Positions 35,245 through 45,028 are shown, numbered from the stretch's first letter. The stretch: DNA of 64,000 nucleotides from Mycolicibacterium porcinum (GCA_002086835.1 MVIG01000001.1:708059-772058); one strand, 5' to 3'. Made by a program: numbers and translations. The notes: generated from the sequence alone by a model not told the origin.

Positions 35245-36651
35245 TCAGTCGCCGCTGTCGCCGCCCTCTTCGCGGCGCTTGCCCTCTTCCTTCTCCAGGT
35301 CCGCGATGGCCTGCTCGAAGGCGCTGTCGATGCCGGTGGTGTCGCCGCCGATCATCCGGTCGATGAACCCGGCCGGCTCATCGAGATCGGCTGCGCTCGG
35401 CAGCAGGTCGGGGTGCTGCCAGACACCGTCGCGGGCGTCGGTGCCGACCGCCTCGGTGAGCCGCTCCCACAGCACCGCGGCCTCGCGCATCTTGCGGGGG
35501 CGCAATTCCAGGCCGACGAGCGTGGCGAAGGTCTGTTCGGCCGGCCCGCCGGTGGCGCGACGACGACGTAGTGTCTCGGCCAGTGCCGACGTGCCGGGGA
35601 TGCGGTCGCCCAGTGCCGCGGTGACGACGGTTTGCACCCAGCCCTCGATCAGCGCGAGCAGGGTTTCCAGCCGCTCCAGGGCGGCCTCCTGCTCGGGGGT
35701 GGCCTTCGGCTCGAAGATGCCCTGGTTGAGCAGTTGCTCCATCTCCGACGGGTCGCCGAGGGAGGCCGGGTTGAAGCCGCGGGCGAAGTCTTCGATGCCG
35801 GTCATGTCGACCTTCATGCCCTTGGCGAAGGCCTCGACGGTGCCGAGCAGCTGGCTGGACAGCCACGGCACATGGCTGAACAGCCGGTGATGGGCGGCCT
35901 CGCGGGCGGCCAGGAAGGTCAGGATCTCGCTGCGGGGGCGTTCGAGCCCTTCGGCCAGCGATTCGATGGCCTCGGGCATGAGCGCCGCGACCCCTTTGGG
36001 GCCCAGCGGCAGGCCGACGTCGGTGGAGGTCAGCACCTCGCGGGACAGCTTGCCCAGCGCCTGGCCCAGCTGGGAGCCGAACGCCATGCCGCCCATCTGC
36101 GACATCATCGCCAGCAGGGGACCGGCCATGCTCTTGGCCTCTTCGGGCAGCGCCGACGCCCACACCGAGGAGATCTGCTCGGCCACCGGATCGCACAGCC
36201 GCTTCCAGGTGTCCAGCGTGTTGTCCAGCCAGTCGCTGGGAGTCCAGGCCACCGATCGGGTGGTGCCCGCGGGCAGCGGGGTGACGCCGTCGAGCCAGGT
36301 CTCGGCCAACCGGACCGCGTCGTTGACGGCGCCTGTGGTCTTCTCCGGCACCGGCGCGACGAACCCGATCGAGTTGGACGCCAGCTGCCGGGCCAGGTCG
36401 TAGTTCACCGGGCCGGATTGTTTGCCGCCGGCCATCGCACTGCCCGCGCCGCTGAACATCTCGCCGAGCTTGGTGAAGATCTGCCCCAGGTCACCCATGT
36501 CGAAGTTGGCTCCGCCCATGCCGAAACCGAACGGATCCGATCCCGGACCTGGTCCGGAGTCGCCGGAGCCGGACCCCGAATCGGGGTCCTTCTTGTCTTT
36601 GTCTCGGTCGGGGTCATTCCCGGCGGAGAAGCCGAAAGGCAGGTCAGCCAT
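35245..36651 (-). CDS. DUF2342 zinc-dependent metalloprotease-like protein (Rv3195-like)
   Basis: A 468-residue protein. The first 70 residues are a low-complexity Gly/Asp/Ser/Pro tract (DSGSGSGDSGPGPGSDPFGFG) and the last 15 are acidic and basic. In between is the helical DUF2342 domain, with the candidate metal-site segment REAAHHRLFSHVPW and a later Glu-rich helix. Databases describe the family as zincin-like, but I see no regular HExxH, so catalysis is unproven. ATG 36651 is preferred over GTG/ATG codons further up because the family starts with MADLPFGF. It is first in an operon with the cyclodehydratase-like and ABC1 genes and divergent from the PDZ protease gene. Confidence 0.78.
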   Translation of the reverse strand: MADLPFGFSAGNDPDRDKDKKDPDSGSGSGDSGPGPGSDPFGFGMGGANFDMGDLGQIFTKLGEMFSGAGSAMAGGKQSGPVNYDLARQLASNSIGFVAPVPEKTTGAVNDAVRLAETWLDGVTPLPAGTTRSVAWTPSDWLDNTLDTWKRLCDPVAEQISSVWASALPEEAKSMAGPLLAMMSQMGGMAFGSQLGQALGKLSREVLTSTDVGLPLGPKGVAALMPEAIESLAEGLERPRSEILTFLAAREAAHHRLFSHVPWLSSQLLGTVEAFAKGMKVDMTGIEDFARGFNPASLGDPSEMEQLLNQGIFEPKATPEQEAALERLETLLALIEGWVQTVVTAALGDRIPGTSALAETLRRRRATGGPAEQTFATLVGLELRPRKMREAAVLWERLTEAVGTDARDGVWQHPDLLPSAADLDEPAGFIDRMIGGDTTGIDSAFEQAIADLEKEEGKRREEGGDSGD

Positions 36652-36729
36652 ACCCACAACGGTACTCATGAGCGGGTGCCCGGGTGCGGTCGTGGGTCAC
36701 GCTGTGGGTGAACACGGAGGCGCAGGCTT

Positions 36730-36735
36730 TACTGT
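36730..36735 (+). promoter_or_regulatory. -10 box for a leaderless PDZ-protease mRNA
   Basis: TACTGT (TANNNT) ends 7 nt before GTG 36743, with no Shine-Dalgarno sequence in between. It lies in the 91-bp gap divergent from the DUF2342 gene. Confidence 0.5.
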
Positions 36736-36742
36736 GGGCGGC

Positions 36743-37771
36743 GTGAACAGGCGGATTTTGACGCTGCTGGTTGCGCTGGTGCCCATCGTGGCGTTCGGCG
36801 TACTGCTGTCGGTGGTGACGGTGCCCTTCGTGTCGCTGGGACCCGGTCCGACCTTCAACACCCTGGGTGAGGTCGAGGGCAAGCAGGTGGTGGACATCGA
36901 GGGACCGGACGCCCACCTGCACCCGACCTCGGGGCATCTGAACATGACCACGGTGTCCCAGCGGGACGGCCTGACCCTGGGCCAGGCCATGGCGTTGTGG
37001 ATGTCGGGCCGTGAGCAGCTGGTGCCGCGCGACCTGGTGTACCCGCCGGACAAGTCGAAGAACGAGATCGACGAGGCCAACTCCTCCGACTTCAAGAAGT
37101 CCGAGGACAGCGCCGAATATGCGGCGCTGTCGTTCCTGAAGTACCCGGTGGCGGTGACCGTGCAGAGCGTCACCGATCCGGGGCCCTCGGCGGGAAAGCT
37201 CCGCGACGGCGACGCGATCGACGGGGTGAACGGGACACCGGTGGCCAACCTCGACGCGTTCCAGGCGATCTTGAAGAAGACCAAGCCCGGCGACCAGCTG
37301 GTGATCGACTTCCGTCGCAAGAATGCGCCGCCCGGGGTCGCGACCATCACCCTCGGCGACAACCCCGACCGGGACTACGGGTTCCTCGGCGTCGGCGTGC
37401 TCGACGCGCCGTGGGCACCGTTCGACATCGACTTCAACCTGGCCAACATCGGCGGACCGTCGGCCGGGCTCATGTTCAGCCTCGCCGTCGTCGACAAGCT
37501 GACCACCGGTGACCTCAACGACGGCAAGTTCATCGCGGGCACCGGAACCATCACCGGCGAGGGCAAGGTCGGATCCATCGGCGGCATCACGCACAAGATG
37601 CTGGCTGCGAAGGAGGCAGGCGCCACCGTGTTCTTGGTGCCCGCCGACAACTGCACCGAGGCACGCTCGGCGCCCCAGGACGGCATGGATTTGGTCCGGG
37701 TGGAAACGCTGACCCAGGCGGTCGACGCGCTGCACACGATTTCTGCCGGTGGCGAACCGCCTCGCTGCTAG
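36743..37771 (+). CDS. membrane PDZ-domain Lon-like serine protease (YlbL/Rv3194c type)
   Basis: A 342-residue protease. An N-terminal transmembrane helix (about residues 6-27) puts the rest outside the cytoplasm. A PDZ domain spans about 140-205 (SVTDPGPSAGKLRDGDAIDG), and a C-terminal Lon-type domain contains the catalytic Ser240 (GGPSAG) and Lys285 (GITHK). Such proteins cleave or survey envelope proteins. The GTG start lies 7 nt behind a TACTGT box. The last residues GGEPPRC end in a cysteine, which is unusual. It is followed by the UPF0182 gene, a pairing kept in M. tuberculosis (Rv3194c-Rv3193c). Confidence 0.9.
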   Translation: MNRRILTLLVALVPIVAFGVLLSVVTVPFVSLGPGPTFNTLGEVEGKQVVDIEGPDAHLHPTSGHLNMTTVSQRDGLTLGQAMALWMSGREQLVPRDLVYPPDKSKNEIDEANSSDFKKSEDSAEYAALSFLKYPVAVTVQSVTDPGPSAGKLRDGDAIDGVNGTPVANLDAFQAILKKTKPGDQLVIDFRRKNAPPGVATITLGDNPDRDYGFLGVGVLDAPWAPFDIDFNLANIGGPSAGLMFSLAVVDKLTTGDLNDGKFIAGTGTITGEGKVGSIGGITHKMLAAKEAGATVFLVPADNCTEARSAPQDGMDLVRVETLTQAVDALHTISAGGEPPRC

Positions 37772-37867
37772 ACCGCACCCGGCCCGTGGATGGCTAGAGT
37801 TGTAGAAAATCGGACGGCCCCGGCGGGCATGTCACGAGTCCACCGAGGCTGAAACGGGAGTTCACGA

Positions 37868-40800
37868 GTGGGGATGCGGCCGGCGGCGAGGATGCCGAAG
37901 CTGACGCGACGTAGCCGAGTACTGATCGGGCTTGCACTGGTGGCTGTGCTGGCGTTGTTGATCGGACCTCGGGTGGTCGACGGCTATGTCGACTGGCTGT
38001 GGTTCGGCGAGTTGGGGTACCGCTCGGTGTTCACCACCGTGCTGGCCACCCGGCTCATCGTGTTCCTCGTGGTGGGTCTGCTGATCGGTGCCGTGGTGTT
38101 CGCCGGGCTCGCGCTGGCCTACCGCAGCCGTCCGGTGTTCGTCCCGGCCGCGGGCCCGAATGATCCGGTGGCGCGGTACCGCACCACCGTGCTGGCCAGG
38201 CTGCGGCTGTTCGGGATCGGGGTGCCGGTCTTCATCGGCCTGCTCGCCGGTGTGATCGCGCAGAGCTACTGGGTGCGGGTGCAGCTGTTCCTGCACGGTA
38301 GCGATTTCGGCATCACCGATCCGCAGTTCGGCCGGGACCTGGGCTTCTACGCGTTCGATCTGCCGTTCTACCGCTTGGTGTTGACCTACCTGTTCGTCGC
38401 GACGTTCCTGGCGTTCGTGGCGAACCTGCTGGGGCACTACGTGTTCGGCGGGATCCGGCTGACCGGTCGCAGCGGAGCGCTCAGCCGCGCCGCGCGTATC
38501 CAGCTGATCAGCCTGGTCGGCTTCCTGATCCTGCTCAAGGCATTCGCGTACTGGCTGGACCGCTACGAGCTGCTGAGCAACACCCGCGCCGCCAAGCCCT
38601 TCACCGGCGCCGGCTACACCGACATCAATGCCGTGCTGCCTGCCAAGCTGATCCTGCTGGCCATCGCCCTGATCTGCGCGGTCGCGGTGTTCTCGGCGAT
38701 CGTGCTGCGCGACTTGCGGATTCCGGCCATCGGCGTGGTGCTGTTGCTGCTGAGCTCGCTGGTGGTGGGTGCGGGGTGGCCGCTGATCGTCGAGCAGTTC
38801 AGCGTCAAGCCGAACGCCGCGCAGAAGGAAAGCGAATACATCAGCCGCAGTATCGCCGCGACCAGGCAGGCCTACGGGCTCACCGACGACACGGTGACGT
38901 ATCGCAATTATGAGAGCAACGGCCAGACCACGGCTGCCCAGGTGGCCGCGGACCGCGCCACCACTTCGAACATCCGGCTGCTCGATCCGACGATCGTCAG
39001 CCCCGCGTTCACCCAGTTCCAGCAGGGCAAGAACTTCTACTTCTTCCCGGACCAGCTGGCCATCGACCGCTATGCCGGTCCTGACGGCGGCCTGCGCGAC
39101 TTCGTCGTCGCCGCACGCGAACTCAACCCGGACCGGTTGATCGAGAACCAGCGCGACTGGATCAACCGGCACACCGTCTACACCCACGGCAACGGCTTCA
39201 TCGCCTCACCGGCCAACACGGTGCGCGGAATCGCCAACGACCCCAACCAGAACGGTGGTTACCCCGAGTTCCTCGCCAGCGTCGTCGGCGCCAACGGCAA
39301 GGTGATCTCACCCGGACCGGCACCGCTCGATCAGCCGCGGGTCTACTTCGGCCCGGTGATCGCCGACACCTCGGCCGACTACGCGATCGTCGGCAAGAAC
39401 GGTGATGTCGACCGCGAGTACGACTACGAAACCAACACCGACACGAAGAACTACACCTACGCGGGCACCGGCGGTGTGCCGATCGGCAACTGGCTGGCCC
39501 GGACGGTGTTCGCGGCCAAGTTCGCCGAGCGGAACTTCCTGCTGTCCAACGTGATCGGCGAGAACAGCAAGATCCTGTTCAACCGGGATCCGGCCGAGCG
39601 CGTGGAGGCGGTCGCGCCGTGGCTGACCACCGACACCAGCGTCTACCCGGCGATCGTCAACAAGCGCATGGTCTGGATCGTCGACGGCTACACGACGTTG
39701 GACAACTATCCGTATTCGGAGTTGACCACGCTGTCGAGCGCGACGGCCGATTCCAACGAGGTCGCGGTCAACCGGCTGGCTCCCGACAAGCAGGTGTCCT
39801 ACATCCGTAACTCGGTCAAGGCCACTGTCGACGCCTACGACGGCACCGTGACGCTGTACGCCCAGGATGAACAGGATCCGGTGCTCAAGGCCTGGATGAG
39901 CGTCTTCCCGGGCACCGTCAAACCGAAGTCGGACATTTCCCCGGAGCTGCAGGCACACCTGCGGTACCCCGAGGACCTGTTCAAGGTGCAGCGGTCACTG
40001 CTGACCAAGTACCACGTCGACGATCCGGTGAAGTTCTTCACCAACGCCGACTTCTGGAACGTCCCGCTGGACCCGAACCCGACGGCGAGCAGCTATCAGC
40101 CGCCGTTCTACATCGTCGCCAAAGACCTTGTGAACAACGATGGTTCGGCGTCGTTCCAGCTGACCAGCGCGCTGAACTGGTTGCAGCGCGAGTTCCTGGC
40201 CGCCTATGTCAGTGCCAGCTCGGATCCCGCGACGTACGGCAAGATCACCGTGCTGACGATTCCGGGTGAGGTCAAGGGCCCCAAACAGGCATTCAACGCG
40301 ATCAGTACCGACACCGCCGTCACACAGGACCTCGGTGTGATCGGACGCGACAATCTGAACCGGATCCGGTGGGGCAACCTGTTGACCTTGCCGGTGGCCG
40401 ACGGCGGGTTGCTCTACGTGGCGCCGGTTTACGCCTCGCCGGGAACCAGCGATGCGGCGTCGACGTACCCGCGCCTGATCCGGGTCGCCATGCTCTACGG
40501 CGACAAGGTCGGCTACGGCCCGACCGTCGGTGCCGCGCTCACCGAACTGTTCGGCCCGGGGGCGGGTGCCACCGCCACCAATGTGGCTCCCACCGACGGC
40601 AAACCGCAGGCCGCAGGTACGCCTGAAGTCGCTCCGCCGGCCGCTCAGCCGCCGGCCAATGCCGACGGTCAGGCGCCACAGGTCGTCGCACCGCCGCCCG
40701 CGGCGATCCCGCCGGGTGAGCCCGTGCAGCTGTCGCCGGCCAAGGCAGGCGCGCTCAAGGAGGTCGAGTCGGCCCTGTCGGCGGCGCAGGATGCGCAGCG

Positions 40801-40879
40801 CAGCGGTGACTTCGGCAAGTACGGGGAGGCGTTGCAGCGGTTGAACGACGCGATGAACAAGTTCAACTCGTCCAAGTAG
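37868..40879 (+). CDS. UPF0182 family large membrane protein (Rv3193c-like)
   Basis: A 1003-residue protein (1001 if ATG 37874 is used). The first 330 residues hold seven hydrophobic helices, followed by a large outward-facing domain of about 550 residues with aromatic and Asn-rich stretches ([34 protein letters not shown]), then a Pro/Ala-rich segment (about 885-945) and a short helical tail. UPF0182 is conserved in actinobacteria and cyanobacteria, without a known activity. GGGAG at 37857-37861 serves either start. A -10-like TAGAGT occurs near 37794. A hairpin after the stop probably ends the transcript. Confidence 0.9.
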   Translation: MGMRPAARMPKLTRRSRVLIGLALVAVLALLIGPRVVDGYVDWLWFGELGYRSVFTTVLATRLIVFLVVGLLIGAVVFAGLALAYRSRPVFVPAAGPNDPVARYRTTVLARLRLFGIGVPVFIGLLAGVIAQSYWVRVQLFLHGSDFGITDPQFGRDLGFYAFDLPFYRLVLTYLFVATFLAFVANLLGHYVFGGIRLTGRSGALSRAARIQLISLVGFLILLKAFAYWLDRYELLSNTRAAKPFTGAGYTDINAVLPAKLILLAIALICAVAVFSAIVLRDLRIPAIGVVLLLLSSLVVGAGWPLIVEQFSVKPNAAQKESEYISRSIAATRQAYGLTDDTVTYRNYESNGQTTAAQVAADRATTSNIRLLDPTIVSPAFTQFQQGKNFYFFPDQLAIDRYAGPDGGLRDFVVAARELNPDRLIENQRDWINRHTVYTHGNGFIASPANTVRGIANDPNQNGGYPEFLASVVGANGKVISPGPAPLDQPRVYFGPVIADTSADYAIVGKNGDVDREYDYETNTDTKNYTYAGTGGVPIGNWLARTVFAAKFAERNFLLSNVIGENSKILFNRDPAERVEAVAPWLTTDTSVYPAIVNKRMVWIVDGYTTLDNYPYSELTTLSSATADSNEVAVNRLAPDKQVSYIRNSVKATVDAYDGTVTLYAQDEQDPVLKAWMSVFPGTVKPKSDISPELQAHLRYPEDLFKVQRSLLTKYHVDDPVKFFTNADFWNVPLDPNPTASSYQPPFYIVAKDLVNNDGSASFQLTSALNWLQREFLAAYVSASSDPATYGKITVLTIPGEVKGPKQAFNAISTDTAVTQDLGVIGRDNLNRIRWGNLLTLPVADGGLLYVAPVYASPGTSDAASTYPRLIRVAMLYGDKVGYGPTVGAALTELFGPGAGATATNVAPTDGKPQAAGTPEVAPPAAQPPANADGQAPQVVAPPPAAIPPGEPVQLSPAKAGALKEVESALSAAQDAQRSGDFGKYGEALQRLNDAMNKFNSSK

Positions 40880-40899
40880 CTCTCCACTTCACCGCGAAC

Positions 40900-40947
40900 A
40901 GACGCATATGTACCCCTGATCTCGGGATTTCGGGTACCTATGCGTCT
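40900..40947. terminator. 15-bp hairpin after the UPF0182 gene
   Basis: AGACGCATATGTACCC (40900-40915) pairs with 40932-40947 with one mismatch around a 16-nt loop. It lies 20 nt after the stop codon and isolates the housekeeping block from the type VII cassette that follows. No U tract is visible. Confidence 0.65.
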
Positions 40948-41051
40948 TCTCGTGGTAGCTGCGCCGTCGAATATTGGTGCATCACCGGGCCGGTCCGCCG
41001 GGTGACAATGGACCGGTAGTCGGCGGATGACGGGCGGATGAGGAGTCGCTG

Positions 41052-41573
41052 GTGGCGGTGACGATCTCGCAGGTGCTGGGCAGTCATCCCGAGCAACTGG
41101 TGTCGGCCGCCGGCGACGTGGCCGCGGCGGCTGGTGACCTCGACAATCAGATCGCTCGCGAGCGACTGCAGTTGACCAGACTGGCATCGGACTGGCGCGG
41201 CACCGCGTCGGACACCGCACAGGGCCATGCCAACGAGATGTTCGGCGATCAGGAGATCTACCGCGACAGACTCAAGTTGCTGCACACCGCGATGTCATCA
41301 GGTGGTCAGGAACTCGGCGGCATCCGCAGCCGGGTGTCGGAACTGGTGTCCAGTCCGGAGGCGGACCTGTTCGACATCTCTGACGACGGCAACGTCGCGC
41401 TGGGATGGCGACTGAAGTTTCTGGCGGCGACCAATCCGGCGCTGGCGCTGAAGTGGGGGATGCGGCGGCTGGCGTTGCAGACGTCCATTCAGACCGCGTT
41501 GGCCGAATTCGACGCGGCGGACAAGTCGACGGCCAACAAGATGGACCGGATCAACCAGGGTCTCGTGAAGTGA
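41052..41573 (+). CDS. WXG100-like type VII secretion protein
   Basis: A 173-residue, largely helical protein. Its first 95 residues have the helix-turn-helix hairpin of WXG100/ESAT-6-like proteins with WRG at residues 48-50 (DWRGTASDTAQ) at the turn. A 75-residue C-terminal extension follows, rich in Ala and Leu with amphipathic helices. It has no signal peptide or membrane helix. It probably pairs with the EspC-like protein encoded 10 bp downstream for export by an ESX system; no ESX core gene is in the window. The GTG start has AGGAG at 41041-41045 with 6 nt spacing. Confidence 0.75.
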   Translation: MAVTISQVLGSHPEQLVSAAGDVAAAAGDLDNQIARERLQLTRLASDWRGTASDTAQGHANEMFGDQEIYRDRLKLLHTAMSSGGQELGGIRSRVSELVSSPEADLFDISDDGNVALGWRLKFLAATNPALALKWGMRRLALQTSIQTALAEFDAADKSTANKMDRINQGLVK

Positions 41574-41583
41574 GCCTCGGGAC

Positions 41584-42759
41584 ATGAGTGACGCCACCCT
41601 CTACGTCGACGAACAGACGATGCGGGATACGGCGTCCACCTTCGACAATGCGGGTCATGACGTCAGCGGTAACCGCGGCGGCTCGGCCATCTCGGGTGCG
41701 GCCGGGGCGATGCCGTCGCTGGCCGTCGGGGCGGCGTGCGGGAAGATCGGAGCGGTACTCACCGAGCAGGCGAAGCTGCTGGGCAGTGATGTGACGGTGT
41801 ACGCGGAAAAGCTGCGGGTGGCCGCCGACCGTTACGAGCGCGGCGACGACGAAGCGGCCGAGCGCATCGATTTCACCGGGACGGCCGAACTGCCCGACGC
41901 CGGCGAGCATCCGCCGGTCAGTGACTACGAGAAGGCATTGCGGGACGCCGGGCTCCTCACCGGCCCGGTGGTGCCGGGGTCCAAATACGCTCAGTGGCTG
42001 GAGAATGCGTCCAAGCACGGGGTGGATCCGCAGACGACGGTCGACATCGCCCGTCAGCAGAACATCACCCCGCAATCGTTCGACGTGCTCAACGGCCTGC
42101 AGGAGGTCAAGGACAAGGACGGCAAGTCGTTCTTCATCCTGCCGCCCGGTACCAGCAAGGAGGACGCGAAGAAGGCCGTGGTGATGACCTACATCCTCAA
42201 CGCCGGTACCGACTATGCGGCCGCCGAGGCCGGCGCCGACGGGAAGCTGGGCACCGCCGATGACGTTCAGAACGATTTCGAGGAAACGCCCTACTCGGCC
42301 TCCGAGGTACAGCGCATCATCGACAGGCAGAACGCGAACTCCTGGAGTTATGACCAGATTTTCGACAAGGGCGGCGGGGGATCATTGGCGACGACACCCA
42401 ACGGCATGCTGATGGGTCTCGGCGGGCCGGTGATGGACAAGATCGGTGTCCACGGTGGGACGACCTACGGCGACGTGTTCGTGGTCAACATCGACGGATC
42501 CAAGGATCCGGCAGGCCAGCTGAGTGAGATCATCAAATCGGGGTCCAACTGGTCGCAAGACGCCAACGGCACGCCGTTCCAGAGCACGCTCGACCTCGAT
42601 CGCCTGTTGCATCACGAAGAGCGCCATTCCGAACAGTGGGCCCAGAAGGGATTCGCCTGGATGGCACGGGATTACGGGCTTGGCGCGCTGATCGAACAGC
42701 AGACCGGGATCAACCCGCTGGAACGCGATGCCGGCTTGTCCGACGGGGGCTACTCGTGA
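41584..42759 (+). CDS. EspC-domain type VII effector candidate with HExxH metallopeptidase-like C-terminus
   Basis: A 391-residue modular protein. Residues 1-95 match the EspC/DUF2580 type of ESX secretion target (LYVDEQTMRDTASTF start) and end in YERGD at 84-88, a YxxxD export signal. Residues 100-280 form a linker domain with a calcium-site-like GADGKLGTADDVQNDF. The last 110 residues hold HEERH (344-348) followed by SEQWA, and Glu380 in NPLERDAGLSDGGY may be the third zinc ligand, as in gluzincins. I infer an exported metallopeptidase or toxin; the target is unknown. The last bases overlap the start of a lipoprotein gene (GTGA). An alternative is a cell-wall-modifying enzyme. Confidence 0.72.
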   Translation: MSDATLYVDEQTMRDTASTFDNAGHDVSGNRGGSAISGAAGAMPSLAVGAACGKIGAVLTEQAKLLGSDVTVYAEKLRVAADRYERGDDEAAERIDFTGTAELPDAGEHPPVSDYEKALRDAGLLTGPVVPGSKYAQWLENASKHGVDPQTTVDIARQQNITPQSFDVLNGLQEVKDKDGKSFFILPPGTSKEDAKKAVVMTYILNAGTDYAAAEAGADGKLGTADDVQNDFEETPYSASEVQRIIDRQNANSWSYDQIFDKGGGGSLATTPNGMLMGLGGPVMDKIGVHGGTTYGDVFVVNIDGSKDPAGQLSEIIKSGSNWSQDANGTPFQSTLDLDRLLHHEERHSEQWAQKGFAWMARDYGLGALIEQQTGINPLERDAGLSDGGYS

Positions 42760-43286
42760 GGTCGGCGCTGGCCGTGTTGCTGAGCCTGCTGGTGGCGATG
42801 GGGCTCAGCGCGTGCCGGACCGGAGACCGCCCTTGGTCGGATGCGCCGTTCGCCGCCCCGACGCGGCCGGCGTTCGGTGCGCGGGTCACCGACGGCAAGC
42901 TGGAGATCTGGGTGCCGCCGGGTTGCGTCGGGGTGCGGTCGGTGGAGGTCGGGTTTGGCTTTGGCCCGAAGCTCGTGTTGACCGATAGCTCCGGTACCGC
43001 GACGCTCGACCGGTTGACTGTCGGTGGACCCTATCCGGGTCTGACCGTGACGGAAGCGCCGCCGCCTGACTTCGATTGGCGCGCAGTCGAATATTTGTTT
43101 CTCAACGTGCAGTCCACGCCCGGGGGGTACCCCGCGACCGCTCGGATGACTGAGGTCGTCGCCGGATCGAACAGTCACCCGGCCGACACCTTCTTCTTCG
43201 ACGGCGTCGGTTGGCTCGATCCCGAGGGCGTCGCCCAGAAGGAGGGCAAGGAGTTCGAAGGGGTGTGCACACCGCAGAAGAAGTGA
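42756..43286 (+). CDS. lipoprotein coupled to the type VII effector candidate (possible immunity protein)
   Basis: A 176-residue lipoprotein. The signal peptide (about residues 1-19) ends in the lipobox LSAC with Cys20 as lipidation site. The mature part of 156 residues is probably beta-rich (VTDGKLEIWVPPGC, VGFGFGPKLVLTD) with a further cysteine near the C-terminus (FEGVCTPQKK). I recognise no domain. The GTG start overlaps the TGA of the effector gene by GTGA, so the two should be made in fixed ratio. An envelope lipoprotein that shields the producer from its own exported hydrolase is a plausible but unproven role; a chaperone or substrate receptor is also possible. Confidence 0.75.
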   Translation: MRSALAVLLSLLVAMGLSACRTGDRPWSDAPFAAPTRPAFGARVTDGKLEIWVPPGCVGVRSVEVGFGFGPKLVLTDSSGTATLDRLTVGGPYPGLTVTEAPPPDFDWRAVEYLFLNVQSTPGGYPATARMTEVVAGSNSHPADTFFFDGVGWLDPEGVAQKEGKEFEGVCTPQKK

Positions 43287-43393
43287 CGCAGCGTAGCTTC
43301 GTCGCCTCTCTGAGCTGCGCGCCAAGTCAACGCCAAGTCGTCCCGGTGATGCTGTGCGCCGAGAATTCGCACCACTTTGCCGAGAGGACCCCG

Positions 43394-44788
43394 ATGACCC
43401 TGACCGACCTTGCGCACGACGGCCTGGACGACGCGCTGGAGGGGCTACGCGCCCACGTCGCCGCTCCGGTCGCGCTGCCGGGGGAGGCCGGCTATGAGCG
43501 CGCCACCCCCTGGAATCTGGCGGCCACCGTGGCGCCCGCCGCGGTGGTGCTGGCGGCGTCGGCCTACGACATCGCCAACACGGTCGGTTACGCGGCCGCC
43601 CGGGGATATCGGGTGAGCGTCCAGGCCACCGGCCACGGCGCCCTGTCGGTCACCTCCGACACGATCCTCGTGGTGACTTCCGGCATGACCGACGTCGTTG
43701 TCGATCCGGTGGCCCGCACGGCGCGGGTGGCGGCCGGGGCGACGTGGCAGCACGTGCTCGACGCAGCGGCTCCGCACGGTCTGGCGGGATTGTGCGGATC
43801 CTCACCGCGCGTCGGTGTCGTGGGATACCTGACCGGCGCCGGGATCGGGCCGCTGGTGCGCACCGTCGGGCTGTCGTCGGACTACGTACGGTCCTTCGAG
43901 TTGGTCACCGGCGCAGGGGAGTTGTTGCGGGCTTCACCCGAGGAGAACGCCGAGTTGTTCTGGGGTCTGCGGGGCGGGAAGTCGACCCTGGGCATCGTCA
44001 CGTCCGTGGAGATCGACCTGCTGCCGGTCTCTGAGTTCTACGGCGGCGCGGTGTATTTCGACGGGGCTGATGCCGCGGCTGCGCTGAGCGGGTGGGCCCG
44101 CTGGTGTGCAGACCTGCCTGAGTCCATCTCGACTTCGATTGCACTGCTGCAGCTTCCACCGCTGCCCGGGGTACCCGAGCCGTTGGCCGGCCGCTTCACC
44201 GTCGCGGTGCGCTACGCCGCGCTCGGCGATTTCGCCGAGGCCGAACGACTCCTGGCGCCGATGCGTGCGGTCGCCACTCCGGTGCTCGACACCGTCGCGG
44301 TGATGCCGTACGCCGCGATCGGTGCGGTGCATGCCGATCCGGTCGATCCGATGCCGATATACGAACACCACACGCTGCTGCGGGAACTGACTGGCGAGAC
44401 GGTTGAGGTGCTCCTGGCCGCGGCCGGTCCGGATTCGGGCTCGGTGCAGACGATCGTCGAGGTCCGGATGCTCGGCGGCGCGTTGGCGCGTGAGGCGCAG
44501 CATCGCAGCGCGTTCTGCCACCGGGACGCCGCCTTTGCGGTTGCCGTCATCGGAGTCCTTGCGCCTCCGGTCGCCGAGCTGGTGGTGCCGCAGGCCGGCG
44601 CGCTGATCGTGGCCCTGTCGCAGTGGTCCAGCGGCGGTCAGATCGCCAATTTCGCGCCCTCCGAGGATGCTGGACGGGCCGTGCGGGTCTACGACGACGA
44701 GACTCGGCACTGGCTGGCGGCGCTGGCAGACCGGCACGACCCGGCAGGGGTGTTCCGGTGCGGCCAGGTGGTGCGTTTCGTGGACTGA
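43394..44788 (+). CDS. FAD-linked oxidase (PCMH/BBE type)
   Basis: A 464-residue oxidoreductase of the berberine-bridge/6-hydroxynicotine oxidase type. The FAD domain shows VSVQATGHGALS, whose histidine is the usual covalent FAD anchor, and VGYLTGAGIGPLVRTVGLSSD. The C-terminus has a BBE-like end (YDDETRHWLAALADRHDPAG). The substrate is unknown; relatives oxidise sugars, alkaloids or alcohols with oxygen. No signal peptide is seen. The start ATG 43394 is preceded by GAGAGGACC. It is 107 bp behind the lipoprotein gene and 85 bp before the initiator tRNA, so it is probably an independent unit. Confidence 0.85.
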   Translation: MTLTDLAHDGLDDALEGLRAHVAAPVALPGEAGYERATPWNLAATVAPAAVVLAASAYDIANTVGYAAARGYRVSVQATGHGALSVTSDTILVVTSGMTDVVVDPVARTARVAAGATWQHVLDAAAPHGLAGLCGSSPRVGVVGYLTGAGIGPLVRTVGLSSDYVRSFELVTGAGELLRASPEENAELFWGLRGGKSTLGIVTSVEIDLLPVSEFYGGAVYFDGADAAAALSGWARWCADLPESISTSIALLQLPPLPGVPEPLAGRFTVAVRYAALGDFAEAERLLAPMRAVATPVLDTVAVMPYAAIGAVHADPVDPMPIYEHHTLLRELTGETVEVLLAAAGPDSGSVQTIVEVRMLGGALAREAQHRSAFCHRDAAFAVAVIGVLAPPVAELVVPQAGALIVALSQWSSGGQIANFAPSEDAGRAVRVYDDETRHWLAALADRHDPAGVFRCGQVVRFVD

Positions 44789-44873
44789 TTTGCCGGTCGT
44801 TTTCGGGCCGGAAACCCCTCTGAGCACCCGATTTGGAGCTCTACGTAAGACCCCGGTAACCTTGTATTCGCAA

Positions 44874-44950
44874 CGCGGGGTGGAGCAGCTCGGTAGCTCG
44901 CTGGGCTCATAACCCAGAGGTCGCAGGTTCGAATCCTGTCCCCGCTACCA
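44874..44950 (+). tRNA. initiator tRNA-Met (CAU), CCA encoded
   Basis: A 77-nt cloverleaf. The anticodon loop CTCATAA is closed by an anticodon stem with three consecutive G-C pairs (GGG/CCC), and the first acceptor position is mismatched (C1 opposite U72), both hallmarks of the formyl-methionine initiator tRNA. The T loop reads TTCGAAT and the CCA end is encoded at 44948-44950. A terminator follows 7 nt later. Confidence 0.95.
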
Positions 44951-44957
44951 AGAGGAA

Positions 44958-44991
44958 ATGGCCCTCGGAGATTATCTCCGGGGGCCATTTT
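44958..44991 (+). terminator. terminator of the initiator tRNA gene
   Basis: ATGGCCCTCGGAGA (44958-44971) pairs with TCTCCGGGGGCCAT (44975-44988), with one G-T pair and a 3-nt loop, and is followed by TTTTC. It is a compact, strong intrinsic terminator. Confidence 0.88.
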
Positions 44992-45028
44992 CATGCTGTG
45001 ATCCTCGGTGCGCTCACCCGTCGCGGAC

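Noticed and set aside
40956-41051. Integration site for the accessory block after the UPF0182 gene
   Set aside because: No tRNA, direct repeat or integrase is present at this border; only a terminator hairpin is seen.
44874-44950. Island attachment at the initiator tRNA
   Set aside because: No repeat of the tRNA 3' end was noticed elsewhere in the window and no integrase gene is present.
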